Positions 1-8,150 of a stretch of 31,261 bases of DNA are shown one piece after another; the stretch's first letter is position 1; the number at the start of each line of letters is the position of its first letter. Location of the stretch: the NCBI GenBank assembly GCA_002298885.1, contig DBMK01000261.1, forward strand, positions 1 to 31,261, in the 5' to 3' direction. Both the position numbers and the translations under genes were made by a program. Below the pieces are notes generated by a model, which was not told the origin of the DNA, made no database searches, and saw nothing but the letters and a program-made list of their open reading frames with translations. Source of the stretch: Anaerolineaceae bacterium UBA700. GTDB taxonomy: Bacteria > Chloroflexota > Anaerolineae > Anaerolineales > Anaerolineaceae.

Positions 1-431
1 TGCTGGCCGCCCGAGAGCTGGCCCGGGTAGGCCTTTTCCTTCTCGGGGATGCCTACCTTGATCAACAGGTCGCGGGCGATCTTTTCGGCTTCTGGCCGTG
101 AGCGCTTGCGCACGATGTTCTGGGCCAGTACGATATTATCCAGCACCGTCATGTGCGGGAAGAGGTTGAAGGATTGGAACACCATGCCGACTTCGGTGCG
201 CACGGCATTGATGTTCTGGGCCGAATCGAGGGGGATACCGTCGACGACGATAATGCCGTCGTTGAATTCTTCCAGCCGATTGATGCAGCGCAGTAAAGTA
301 GATTTACCCGATCCGGATGGACCGATAATTACGACAACTTCGCCCTTGGTCACGTCCAGACTCACCCCGCGCAAGGCTTCGACGGCGCCGAAATGTTTTT
401 TCACGTTCTCGATGTGAATGATCGTATCCAT
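1..431 (-). CDS. Polar amino-acid ABC transporter ATP-binding protein (C-terminus outside window)
   Basis: This is the nucleotide-binding subunit of an importer that hydrolyses ATP at the inner face of the membrane to drive amino-acid uptake. Translation from the ATG at 431 gives about 143 residues before the window edge. Visible motifs are Walker A (GPSGSGKST, residues 38-46), a Q-loop (VFQSFNLFP) and the ABC signature LSGGQ at the very edge. Walker B and the switch histidine lie outside the window. The family is usually 240-250 residues, so a bit over half is present. The start is backed by an AAAGGT Shine-Dalgarno and by the position 3 nt after the permease stop. The high similarity of the visible motifs to GlnQ/HisP-type ATPases and the adjacent genes support a polar amino-acid role. 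The exact substrate cannot be read from the sequence. Confidence 0.93.
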   Translation of the reverse strand, partial: MDTIIHIENVKKHFGAVEALRGVSLDVTKGEVVVIIGPSGSGKSTLLRCINRLEEFNDGIIVVDGIPLDSAQNINAVRTEVGMVFQSFNLFPHMTVLDNIVLAQNIVRKRSRPEAEKIARDLLIKVGIPEKEKAYPGQLSGGQ

Positions 432-434
432 GGC

Positions 435-1265
435 TTACCTTTCGATGCGGGTCCGGCGCTCGATCCAGGAGACGATGCGCGCCGAGAACAGAGTCATCAC
501 CAGGTAGATGAGCGCCACCATCAGCCAGGTTGGGATGGCGATGTAGTGCGCGCCGGCATATTCACGGCCGAGGCGGGTCAGGTCGGCGATGGCAACCTGG
601 CTGACGAGGGATGAGTCTTTCAGCAGCGAGATGAACTCGTTGCCGACCGGGGGCAGGATGACCCGGGCTGCCTGGGGAAGGATGACGTAGCGCATGGCCT
701 GGACGTAGGTCATGCCCAGGCTGCGCGCTGCCTCCATTTGACCTTTGGAGATGCTTTGAATCCCTGCCCGGTAGATCTCGCTCATATATGCCGCATAGCA
801 GATCGTCAGGCCGGTCACCGCCCAAAACATCGGGTTTGCTTGGTAATTCTCCATCGAGGGAATATGCAGGGTAGCGCCGAGCTCTTGCACCACCTGGGGA
901 AAGGCGAAATACCAGAAAAATAACTGCACCAGCAGTGGAATGCCGCGGATGATCTCGACGTAAACGGTGGCAATCCCGTGCAGCAGCCAGTTTTTAGAAA
1001 GGCGCCCCAATGCGCCGAACAATGCCAGGACCAACGTCAGGAAAAAAGCAAGCAGTGTGACTACGAGCGTAACCCCAATTCCGTCCAGGAAAAAGGTGAA
1101 CATATTCTGATACGGGTCTGGGCTGGTGACGATGAGCAGGACGATTAAGGCTATAACCGCGAAAACCATCCACCACCAGGGATCCATCCTGGCGGATGCT
1201 TCTGCGCCTGGCACTTTGGCCAGGATTCTTCCGGGAGGCGCATTTTGGGGAGCTTCTGTATCCAT
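435..1265 (-). CDS. Polar amino-acid ABC transporter permease (HisM/GlnP type)
   Basis: This is the membrane channel subunit of the importer, 276 residues. A hydrophilic N-terminal extension of about 30 residues precedes a first hydrophobic segment (about 31-47). A further set of membrane spans follows, as in the HisM/GlnP family (usually 215-240 residues, so this one is long at the N-terminus). The cytoplasmic EAA loop that contacts the ATPase is clear around residues 175-205 (GQMEAARSLGMT followed by QAMRYVILPQA). The C-terminus is highly charged. The gene lies between the binding protein upstream and the ATPase 3 nt downstream, giving the order binding protein-permease-ATPase. One permease gene is seen, so the channel is probably a homodimer (inference). 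A weak AAGG site precedes the ATG. Confidence 0.94.
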   Translation of the reverse strand: MDTEAPQNAPPGRILAKVPGAEASARMDPWWWMVFAVIALIVLLIVTSPDPYQNMFTFFLDGIGVTLVVTLLAFFLTLVLALFGALGRLSKNWLLHGIATVYVEIIRGIPLLVQLFFWYFAFPQVVQELGATLHIPSMENYQANPMFWAVTGLTICYAAYMSEIYRAGIQSISKGQMEAARSLGMTYVQAMRYVILPQAARVILPPVGNEFISLLKDSSLVSQVAIADLTRLGREYAGAHYIAIPTWLMVALIYLVMTLFSARIVSWIERRTRIER

Positions 1266-1305
1266 TGTTTATGGCCTTATTTCTAATCTTTTAGTGGATT
1301 GAAAA

Positions 1306-1331
1306 TCTGGCGGGCGTCACCGCCCGCCAGA
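1306..1331 (-). terminator. Intercistronic GC hairpin between binding-protein and permease genes
   Basis: There is a perfect 11-bp inverted repeat (arms 1306-1316 and 1321-1331, 4-nt loop). On the minus strand it is followed by TTTT. It sits between the stop of the binding-protein gene and the permease start. In this place such a hairpin usually acts as a partial terminator or a 3' mRNA stabiliser, so that the binding protein is made in excess over the membrane subunits. Function is inferred from position. Confidence 0.6.
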
Positions 1332-1371
1332 GTCCTTCAGTGAGAGTCCGGGGTATATTCTGGGTCTGGGT

Positions 1372-2139
1372 TTATTGGGCCTTGATCCACTTATCTTCTA
1401 GCGTCTTGATGAAGCCCTCAGACTTGAGGGCGGCCAGGGCCGTATTCACCTGGGCGATCAGGTCGGCTTTGCTCTTGCAGCCCACCACGCCGTAATTCTC
1501 GTCCGTGAACACGCTCCCGACGGTCTTGAGCTTATCGGACATCTTGGCGACATAGTTCAAGGTGGTTGGGTAGTCGACGATCGTGGCGTCTACCTGGCCG
1601 TTGGCCAGGTCGAGGAAGGCCAGGTCCACTGTGTCGTACGTCTTGACGGTTGCACCGCTGATTTTTTGGGCTTCGATGGCGCCGGTGGTGCTGATTTGCA
1701 CGCCGATCTTCTTGCCGGCCAGGTCATCCTTGCTGTTGATTGTGGTGTTGCTCTTCTGGACCGAAACGATCTGGCCAGCGTTGATGTAGGGGTCGGAGAA
1801 CAGCATGGTCTTCTTGCGGTCCTCGGTGATGGTGGTCGCCGAGACAGCCAGGTCGTACTGGCAGGTGCCCATGCCGGCTAACAGGGCGTCGAAGTTGATA
1901 TTCACAAATTCGACGTCGAAGTTGGCCTTCTGAGCAATGGCGTTCATCAAGTCGATGTCAAAGCCGACCAATGCTTTGGTCTTGTCGTCGACAGACTCGA
2001 ACGGCGGGTAGGTGGCGTCTGTGGCGACCCGGACTTTGGTTTTTGCAGAAGGGGCCGTTGTGGCAGCGGGAGCGCATGCGCTTAGGAACATGGCCAACAA
2101 TACAATGGCGGATAGTACCGCGAACAGCGGGCGTTTCAT
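1372..2139 (-). CDS. Amino-acid ABC transporter substrate-binding lipoprotein
   Basis: This is an extracytoplasmic solute-binding protein of family 3, 255 residues from the chosen start. A type II signal peptide with lipobox LSAC places the lipidated Cys at residue 22, followed by a short Ala/Thr/Pro linker. The mature part carries family-3 hallmarks: VRVATDATYPPFE, GFDIDLMNAIA, and DLAVSATTITEDRK followed by FSDPY. A longer frame extends upstream to 2214, but the ATG at 2139 has a good AGGAG site 7 nt away and starts a normal signal peptide, so the extension is rejected. It is the first gene of the transporter operon. Ligand specificity (polar amino acid, possibly basic or glutamine-like) cannot be decided. 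Confidence 0.94.
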   Translation of the reverse strand: MKRPLFAVLSAIVLLAMFLSACAPAATTAPSAKTKVRVATDATYPPFESVDDKTKALVGFDIDLMNAIAQKANFDVEFVNINFDALLAGMGTCQYDLAVSATTITEDRKKTMLFSDPYINAGQIVSVQKSNTTINSKDDLAGKKIGVQISTTGAIEAQKISGATVKTYDTVDLAFLDLANGQVDATIVDYPTTLNYVAKMSDKLKTVGSVFTDENYGVVGCKSKADLIAQVNTALAALKSEGFIKTLEDKWIKAQ

Positions 2140-2241
2140 TTGCATTCTCCTATGGCTTTTTGAAAATATAGAATTGGAAAAGGACACAACCATGGCACCC
2201 CAGAATCTTGGCAAATTCAGGCACCACCTCCCTCGTTTTTA

Positions 2242-2269
2242 ATTGTAACGAATATACTACGAATTTCAA
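2242..2269 (-). promoter_or_regulatory. Putative sigma-70 promoter of the amino-acid transporter operon
   Basis: On the minus strand TTGAAA (2269-2264) and TACAAT (2247-2242) are separated by 16 nt. Transcription would start near 2235, about 95 nt before the binding-protein ATG. The site is recognised from consensus only. Confidence 0.45.
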
Positions 2270-2393
2270 CTACGTAAATACTTCAAAAGCCTAGATTGTA
2301 ATATTAACAAAATGTTAACATTACAGGATTTGCCTCATTTGCTAAATGGCAACACTCCAAAAGCCAAACCTTTTCTAGCTGGAATGGAGAAGT

Positions 2394-2399
2394 TACAAT
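2394..2399 (+). promoter_or_regulatory. -10 box abutting the proline dehydrogenase start (leaderless candidate)
   Basis: TACAAT ends 6 nt before the ATG at 2406, so the predicted transcript begins at or next to the start codon. No convincing -35 box is visible (TTTTCT at 2371-2376), and the nearest GGAG is 16 nt from the ATG, too far for a normal Shine-Dalgarno. Confidence 0.4.
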
Positions 2400-2405
2400 A
2401 AAGCC

Positions 2406-3365
2406 ATGCTGCGATCATTCTTTGTTTCCTTATCAAAGGCAGGCTGGGCCCAAAATACCATCACCCGGTGGGGCATTGCCCGGCGCGCCGCCTCGCGTTT
2501 CGTCGCCGGTGAAACGGCGGAGCAGGCCATCCAGGCGGTTAAAGCTTTGAACGCCCAGGGACTGCGGGCTACTCTGGACCACCTGGGAGAAAACACGTCC
2601 AGTCTTGCGGATGCCGAGTCGGCTTCGGTTGAGATTCTGCAAATGCTGGAGGAGATTGACCGGGCGGGCGTGCAATCCAACGTTTCAATTAAATTAAGCC
2701 AGGTTGGCATAGCTTTGAATGAGGATATTTGCTATGCAAACCTGGCGCGGATCCTCGAGAAAGCCCGGTCGTTGGGCAGCTTTATTCGTGTAGACATGGA
2801 GGATTCGGCCGTTACTGAGAAAACGATCCGCCTGGTGAGACGAGCTGCTGGAGAGGGTTTCACCAACGTGGGCATTGTCATACAGGCCTATCTGCGCCGC
2901 AGCGAGCAGGACGTGGCTGATTTACTCTCTGTCCCGCTGCGTATCCGGCTGTGCAAGGGTGCTTACCAGGAGCCGCCGGAAATTGCCTTCCCGCAGAAGG
3001 CGGACGTCGATGCGAATTACGACCGGCTTGCCCGCCGGTTGGTTGAAGGCGCGCTATCCGCTGGCGCGCCTGCCGCAAGCGCAGACGGGCGCACGCCTCC
3101 TATTCCGGCAATTGCCACCCACGATCCAAACCGGATTAAGGTCGTTCTCAAGGTAATGGACGAGCTGAGCCTGCCCGCCCAGGCACTCGAATTTCAAATG
3201 TTGTACGGCATTCGTCGGGATTTGCAGCAGCAACTGGCGGCAAGCGGCCATCCGGTGCGCGTCTACGTGCCGTACGGCACGCGTTGGTATCCCTATTTCA
3301 TGCGCCGTTTGGGTGAACGCCCGGCCAATATCTGGTTCTTTGCCTCGAATTATTTTCGTGGCTGA
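2406..3365 (+). CDS. Proline dehydrogenase (monofunctional PRODH)
   Basis: This FAD enzyme oxidises proline to delta-1-pyrroline-5-carboxylate and passes electrons to the quinone pool. At 319 residues it matches the small monofunctional bacterial PRODH class rather than the large bifunctional PutA. The TIM-barrel and active-site motifs are in order: SIKLSQ (about 97), RVDMEDS (about 129), QAYLRR (about 160), RLCKGAYQE (about 181), EFQMLYG (about 262) and the C-terminal YVPYGTRWYPYFMRRL (about 285-300), which holds the substrate-binding Tyr and Arg pair. The gene stands alone. No P5C dehydrogenase is adjacent, so the second step must be encoded elsewhere. It diverges from the amino-acid importer, and a shared role in amino-acid use is plausible but not shown. 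Confidence 0.95.
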   Translation: MLRSFFVSLSKAGWAQNTITRWGIARRAASRFVAGETAEQAIQAVKALNAQGLRATLDHLGENTSSLADAESASVEILQMLEEIDRAGVQSNVSIKLSQVGIALNEDICYANLARILEKARSLGSFIRVDMEDSAVTEKTIRLVRRAAGEGFTNVGIVIQAYLRRSEQDVADLLSVPLRIRLCKGAYQEPPEIAFPQKADVDANYDRLARRLVEGALSAGAPAASADGRTPPIPAIATHDPNRIKVVLKVMDELSLPAQALEFQMLYGIRRDLQQQLAASGHPVRVYVPYGTRWYPYFMRRLGERPANIWFFASNYFRG

Positions 3366-3492
3366 TGCGGGTCGAGCGCGCCCGCTTGATACGGCAGGCA
3401 GGTGGTGTTATTATCAAGCAAGTATTGAAGACGCCGAATTTCTCTGGGTGCTAACTCGGAACAAACCGGACTAATCCTAGTATGCTTGGCGG

Positions 3493-4425
3493 GTGTCAGC
3501 TCACATGAATAGATCCCCCTCGACATTTTCGATCTTGCTGCGCTACGCGCGCCCGGCCATGCTCCTTGCCGGGGCGCTTTTCTACCTGCTTGGCGCCGGA
3601 ATGGCCAGGTACCTGGGGCATCCAATTCAATGGGATCGTTTTTGGGTAGGCCTGGCTGCCATTATCCTGATCCAGCTTACAAGTTATTTTCTTAAGGCAT
3701 ATTACGACCTGGTCGATGCCTCTAGCCCCTTACGGCGCATGCAAAAAGACGAAGACGACGAGGATCGCCAGGCGGCAGGCAAGCTGCCTCAGCAAGGTGT
3801 ATTGATGGTCGGCACGACCTCGATGACGGCGGGCGCCGTTTTGACCGTCCTCATGTTCACGATGGGCGTAGTCAACCTTACCTTCCTGCTGTTTCTGGGG
3901 ATTGCCTTCTTATTGTCCTTTTTTTACGCCGTGCCGCCCCTGCGCCTGGCTTATACCGCCTATGGTGAGCTGGTGGAAACGATCGTCCTTGCCAACCTTT
4001 TCCCGGCGCTGGCCTTTTTGCTGCAGGCCGGAGAGCTGCACCGCTACCTGGCCATGCTCACCTTTCCGCTGCTGGCCATTTTTCTAGCAGTCCGCCTGGT
4101 GCTGTCCCTCGAACGATATTCTCGCTACCTGAAATATGGGTATAAGACCATGATGGTCGTCCTTGGCTGGCAACGGGGTATCCGCATGCATAACCTGTTG
4201 GTGCCGGCCGGCTATTTGCTGCTCGCCCTGGCTTTTGCGCTGGGGCTGCCCTGGTCGCTGACCTGGCCCCTGTTGTTAACTTTGCCAGTAGGACTGTTTG
4301 AGATCATCCAGGCTAACCAGATTGCATCCGGAGTAAAACCCAACTGGCGAATGCTCAATTTGACTGCGGTAGCCTTGATTGGTCTCTTCCTGTACCTGAT
4401 GAACCTGTCCCTGTGGACCGGGTGA
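3493..4425 (+). CDS. Divergent UbiA/MenA-like polytopic membrane protein
   Basis: This is a 310-residue protein with about nine hydrophobic segments. Its layout resembles UbiA-superfamily prenyltransferases such as MenA, which attach polyprenyl chains to aromatic or lipid acceptors. The loop after the second span (AYYDLVDASSPL, residues 69-80) lines up with the first Asp-rich motif, but the Asn-Asp pair expected before YYD is Lys-Ala. The loop near 201-222 lines up with the second Asp motif yet carries no aspartates. GEL at 158-160 matches the MenA-type loop. The start is uncertain: GTG at 3493 (6 nt after a TATGCT box) or ATG at 3505, neither with a strong Shine-Dalgarno. The gene ends 6 nt before moeA, so co-transcription is likely. 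It may be a UbiA-fold protein without classical activity. Confidence 0.6.
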   Translation: MSAHMNRSPSTFSILLRYARPAMLLAGALFYLLGAGMARYLGHPIQWDRFWVGLAAIILIQLTSYFLKAYYDLVDASSPLRRMQKDEDDEDRQAAGKLPQQGVLMVGTTSMTAGAVLTVLMFTMGVVNLTFLLFLGIAFLLSFFYAVPPLRLAYTAYGELVETIVLANLFPALAFLLQAGELHRYLAMLTFPLLAIFLAVRLVLSLERYSRYLKYGYKTMMVVLGWQRGIRMHNLLVPAGYLLLALAFALGLPWSLTWPLLLTLPVGLFEIIQANQIASGVKPNWRMLNLTAVALIGLFLYLMNLSLWTG

Positions 4426-4431
4426 GCTGTT

Positions 4432-5667
4432 ATGCCCGAATTCTTGGAGCTGCTCCCACCTACCCTGGCGCTTAGAAAGGTATTGGATCTTCTCCCTGGC
4501 GGTCGATTGAAAAGCGAAAGGGTTAGCACAGTTGAAGCTTTAGCCAGGGTGACGGCTGCGCCGGTTTATTCCCCTGAATCCCTGCCGGCCTTTGACCGCA
4601 GCACAGTAGACGGCTATGCCGTGCGCGCCAGCGACACGTTTGGCGCCAGCGACACGCTGCCGATGTATCTGCAACTGGCGAACGAAGTCCCCATGGGACA
4701 GGCGCCCGCTTTTCGCTTGGATCCAGGTCAGGCGGCCTCGATCCACACCGGCGGCATGCTGCCGGAGGCAGCCGACGCCGTGGTGATGCTGGAAATGACC
4801 CAGGCCGCCCGGCCTGGTGAGATTGAGGTTCTAAAAGCGGTGGCAAGCGGTGAGAACACGCTCAAGGCTGGGGAAGACGTTAAGCAAGGTGAGGAAGTCA
4901 TCCCGGCTGGCGTCCGCCTGCGCCCCGCCGAGATCGGCGGACTGATGGCGCTTGGTCTGCTGGAAGTTGATGTGGCCTGCCGTCCCAGGGTCGGCATCCT
5001 TTCCAGCGGGGACGAAATCGTTTCCCCTCAAAATGTCCCCCTGGCCGGCCAGGTGAGGGACGTCAACAGTTTTTCACTGGCTGCCTTGGTTGAACAATCC
5101 GGCGCAGCGCCGGTGTTTTACGGGGTCATCCCCGATCGCGCTCAAATCTTGCAGGAAACACTGCGGCGCGCCCTGGATGAGTGCGATATGGTGGTTATCA
5201 CTGCCGGATCCTCGGCCAGCAGCCGCGACCTGACTGCCGGCGTGATCCAGCAGATGGGCGCGCCCGGGGTGTTGGTCCACGGCGTCAATGTAAAGCCAGG
5301 CAAGCCGACCATCCTGGCAGTTTGTGCTGGAAAGCCGGTGATCGGCCTGCCGGGGAACCCGGTCAGCGCCCTGGTGATTGCAGGGATTTTCGTTGTGCCG
5401 GTCATCGAACGTCTGCTTGGGCTGGCTGCATCGCCCGCACGGGCATCGATTCCAGCCCGCTTGTCAATCAACCTGGCTTCGCAAGCCGGGCGCGAGGATT
5501 GGGTGCCCGTGCGGCTGATTGAAACTCCTGGCGGACACGTGGCGGACCCGATTTTTTATAAGAGCAATCTGATTTTCTCGCTGGCCAGGGCCGACGGCCT
5601 GGTTCACATCCCGGCAGACGCCAGCGGGATCGAAACGGGCGCAACGGTCCTGGTGGAATTATTGTGA
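4432..5667 (+). CDS. moeA: Molybdopterin molybdenumtransferase MoeA
   Basis: This enzyme inserts molybdate into adenylylated molybdopterin, the last step of Mo-cofactor assembly. Length (411 residues) is normal for the family. Family motifs in order are STVDGYAVRASDT (about 58-70), GGMLPEAADAVVMLE (about 106-120), GILSSGDEIVSP (about 187), RDVNSF, VVITAGSSASSRDLT (about 253), VHGVNVKPGKP (about 282) and IGLPGNPVSALV (about 305). The usual GGVS segment of the catalytic domain reads AGSS. The second gene copy lies 12 nt downstream. Tandem MoeA paralogues are often read as dividing work between Mo and W or between acceptor enzymes, but that assignment is inference. The mobA gene at 25448 completes part of the same pathway within this window. 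Confidence 0.94.
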   Translation: MPEFLELLPPTLALRKVLDLLPGGRLKSERVSTVEALARVTAAPVYSPESLPAFDRSTVDGYAVRASDTFGASDTLPMYLQLANEVPMGQAPAFRLDPGQAASIHTGGMLPEAADAVVMLEMTQAARPGEIEVLKAVASGENTLKAGEDVKQGEEVIPAGVRLRPAEIGGLMALGLLEVDVACRPRVGILSSGDEIVSPQNVPLAGQVRDVNSFSLAALVEQSGAAPVFYGVIPDRAQILQETLRRALDECDMVVITAGSSASSRDLTAGVIQQMGAPGVLVHGVNVKPGKPTILAVCAGKPVIGLPGNPVSALVIAGIFVVPVIERLLGLAASPARASIPARLSINLASQAGREDWVPVRLIETPGGHVADPIFYKSNLIFSLARADGLVHIPADASGIETGATVLVELL

Positions 5668-5679
5668 GGAAAGGCGTTT

Positions 5680-7659
5680 ATGTCAGTTTACCTGCATGAT
5701 ATTCCCCTGCCAGAGGCTCAGCAAAGTTTTAAGCAGGCGCTGCATGCCGCCGGCCTGGGGGGAATTCTGGGAATCGAGAGCATCCCTTTGGATCAGAATG
5801 CCCTGGGAAGGGTGCTGGCAAAGCCGGTCTGGGCCAGGCTTTCTTCTCCCCACTATCATGCCTCAGCCATGGACGGGTACGCCTTGCGCGCCGCGGATAC
5901 CGCAGGCGCTATGCCCACCCACCCGGTTACCCTGCAGGTTGGCAGCCAGGCGCTTTACCTCGATACCGGTGACCCGCTACCGGAGTGGGCCAACGCGATC
6001 ATCCCCATCGAACAGGTCGAATCTTTTGCTGAGAACGGTGAACCTTCCTCTGATCCCCGGCAGGCTGTGACGGTTCGTCTGCGCACGGCGCTGCCGCCGT
6101 GGAGCCATGTCCGCCCGATGGGCGAGGATATCGTTGCCACGCAGCTCGTGCTGCCGGCAGGCCAGGTGCTGCGCCCGGTGGACCTGGGGGCGATCGCCGC
6201 CAGCGGCCACACCATGGTCGAAGCCAGCCGCCGGCCGCACGTTGCCATTCTGCCTACCGGGACGGAGCTGGTGCCGCCAGGGCGGGAAGTGAAACCGGGC
6301 GATATCATTGAATACAATTCGATCGTCCTGGCGGCCCAGATTCTGCAGTGGGGCGGTATCCCCCAGCGATACCCGATCACGGAGGACGATTTTGCCAAAA
6401 TCAAGCACAACGTCCAGCAGGCAGCCGATGAAAACGACCTCGTCCTGCTCAACGCCGGGTCTTCCGCCGGTGCAGAGGATTATTCGGCCCGCGTTGTAAG
6501 CGAATTGGGGCAACTGCTTGTGCACGGGGTGGCGGTTCGCCCTGGTCACCCGGTCATCATTGGCATGCTGCGGCGCTCACCGGCTGCCGGTATGCCTGAA
6601 AAGTGGGTGCCGATTATTGGGGTGCCCGGTTACCCGGTTTCCGCCGCGCTTACCGGTGAAATCTTCGTTGAGCCACTGCTGGATGCGTGGTTGGGGCGGG
6701 CTCCTTACCAGCCGGTGGAGGTGAGCGCTATTTTGGCGCGTAAAGTAACATCGCCGCCCGGCGACGATGATTATCTGCGCGTTGTAGCCGGGCAGGTGGG
6801 CGGGCGCATCCTGGCCGCGCCTTTATCCCGCGGCGCCGGAGTGATCACCTCGCTGGTGAGAGCGGACGGCATAGTCATCCTGCCGCGCGGGGTGCAGGGT
6901 CTGGAGGCCGGATCTGAGGTGCGTGTGCGGCTGTACCGGCCCGCCCATGAATTGAGCCATACAATCTTTGCTATCGGATCGCACGACATGACCCTCGATT
7001 TGCTGGCTCAATTCCTGACCGAGCGCGGCCGGCGGCTGGTTTCGGCAAACGTGGGCAGTCAGGGCGGCCTGGTGGCGCTGCGGCGTAAGGAAGCCCACCT
7101 GGCGGGGTCTCACCTGCTCGATCCACAGACTGGCGAATATAACCTGGCGTCCATCCGCCAGTACCTGCCGGATACGCCGGTGCGATTGGTAACCTGGGTC
7201 GGCCGCGAGCAGGGTTTGATGGTGCGCAAACGCAATCCTAAGGGTATTCGATCCCTGGGCGACCTGTCCAGGCAAGATGTTTGCTACGTCAACCGCCAGC
7301 GTGGTGCAGGCACCCGCGTCCTTTTGGATTATCACCTGCAGCAGCTCGGTATCGGGCCGGACAGTGTGACCGGGTACGACCAGGAGGAATACACCCATCT
7401 CGCCGTAGCGGCAGCCGTGGCATCGGGGCGCGCCGACTGCGGGCTGGGAATTACTGCCGCCGCCCAGGCGCTTGACCTGGATTTTATTCCATTATTCAAT
7501 GAGCGCTACGACCTGGTCATCCCGTGCGAGTATCTTCAAGAAGGTCTTCTCGATCCGATTTTTGAGTTAATGGAAGACAGCGCTTTTCGTCAGACAGTAG
7601 TATCATTGCCTGGTTACGATGTTAGCCAGATGGGAAATGTAGTTTTGGATTGTGCTTGA
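5680..7659 (+). CDS. MoeA-like protein fused to a C-terminal substrate-binding-like (PBP-like) domain
   Basis: This is a 659-residue two-part protein. Residues 1 to about 425 form a complete MoeA: SAMDGYALRAADT (about 62), RPMGEDI, VAILPTGTELVPPG (about 188), LLNAGSSAGAEDYS (about 257), VHGVAVRPGHP and IIGVPGYPVSAAL, then a domain IV ending near RVRLYR. From about 430 onward, an HTIFAIGSHDMTLDLL start and a GAGTRVLLDYHL segment match the PBP-like domain of the LysR-substrate/ModA-like type (PF12727 family). This domain is fused to MoeA in archaea and some bacteria. The domain probably binds an oxyanion or a cofactor, and it is cytoplasmic because no signal peptide is present. The start has an AGGAAAGG site. 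It is 12 nt from moeA and 12 nt from the peroxiredoxin gene, so one operon is likely. Confidence 0.9.
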   Translation: MSVYLHDIPLPEAQQSFKQALHAAGLGGILGIESIPLDQNALGRVLAKPVWARLSSPHYHASAMDGYALRAADTAGAMPTHPVTLQVGSQALYLDTGDPLPEWANAIIPIEQVESFAENGEPSSDPRQAVTVRLRTALPPWSHVRPMGEDIVATQLVLPAGQVLRPVDLGAIAASGHTMVEASRRPHVAILPTGTELVPPGREVKPGDIIEYNSIVLAAQILQWGGIPQRYPITEDDFAKIKHNVQQAADENDLVLLNAGSSAGAEDYSARVVSELGQLLVHGVAVRPGHPVIIGMLRRSPAAGMPEKWVPIIGVPGYPVSAALTGEIFVEPLLDAWLGRAPYQPVEVSAILARKVTSPPGDDDYLRVVAGQVGGRILAAPLSRGAGVITSLVRADGIVILPRGVQGLEAGSEVRVRLYRPAHELSHTIFAIGSHDMTLDLLAQFLTERGRRLVSANVGSQGGLVALRRKEAHLAGSHLLDPQTGEYNLASIRQYLPDTPVRLVTWVGREQGLMVRKRNPKGIRSLGDLSRQDVCYVNRQRGAGTRVLLDYHLQQLGIGPDSVTGYDQEEYTHLAVAAAVASGRADCGLGITAAAQALDLDFIPLFNERYDLVIPCEYLQEGLLDPIFELMEDSAFRQTVVSLPGYDVSQMGNVVLDCA

Positions 7660-7671
7660 AAGGAGTGTAAG

Positions 7672-8130
7672 ATGGTTGTTTCAGTTGGAAGTTTCGCTCC
7701 GGAATTCACGCTTCCGGATGAAAATGGTGTTCCTCACAAGCTTTCGGATTATGCCGGGAAATCGGTTGTACTGTATTTCTACCCCAAGGATGACACCCCG
7801 GGCTGCACCACGGAGGCGTGTGAGTTCCGGGATGCGTACAAAGATTACACCGATGCAGGCCTGGTTATATTGGGCGTCAGCCCGGACACGCCGAAAGCGC
7901 ATGCAAAGTTTAAAAATAAGTTCAGTCTTCCATTCACCCTTTTAGCCGATGAAGGCCACAAAATCTGTGACCTTTTCGGCGTTTGGGGGCGCAAGAAATT
8001 ATATGGCCGCGAATACGATGGCGTTTTCCGAACGACTTTCTTGATTGGGCCAGACCGGAAGGTTATCAAAGTGTTCGAAGGCGTCAAGCCAGCCGGACAT
8101 AGCGCCGAGGTATTAGCGGCCTTTAAGTAA
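7672..8130 (+). CDS. bcp: Thiol peroxidase of the Bcp/PrxQ family
   Basis: This cytoplasmic peroxiredoxin reduces hydrogen peroxide and organic hydroperoxides with electrons from thioredoxin. It has 152 residues, the usual size. The active site PGCTTEAC puts the peroxidatic Cys at 45 and the resolving Cys at 50, the CX4C spacing of atypical two-Cys PrxQ enzymes. YPKDDTPGCT and the FRTTFLIG segment with the conserved Arg are also present. An AAGGAGTG Shine-Dalgarno lies in the 12-nt gap after the moeA fusion, so it is likely the last gene of that operon. Its presence may protect the oxygen-sensitive cofactor pathway, but this is a guess from context. The next gene is convergent and starts its 3' end 20 nt away with no clear terminator. 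Confidence 0.95.
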   Translation: MVVSVGSFAPEFTLPDENGVPHKLSDYAGKSVVLYFYPKDDTPGCTTEACEFRDAYKDYTDAGLVILGVSPDTPKAHAKFKNKFSLPFTLLADEGHKICDLFGVWGRKKLYGREYDGVFRTTFLIGPDRKVIKVFEGVKPAGHSAEVLAAFK

Positions 8131-8150
8131 TATTCGGTTTGCGGTTCACG

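Noticed and set aside
49..417. Plus-strand frame of 122 residues across the ATPase gene
   Set aside because: It is the mirror of the minus-strand ABC ATPase with Walker A and LSGGQ, and has no family features.
2140..2214. N-terminal extension of the amino-acid binding protein
   Set aside because: It would put 25 residues before a perfect lipoprotein signal peptide. The ATG at 2139 has AGGAG at the right distance.
4426..4431. Molybdenum-cofactor riboswitch before moeA
   Set aside because: Only 6 nt separate the previous gene from moeA, leaving no room.
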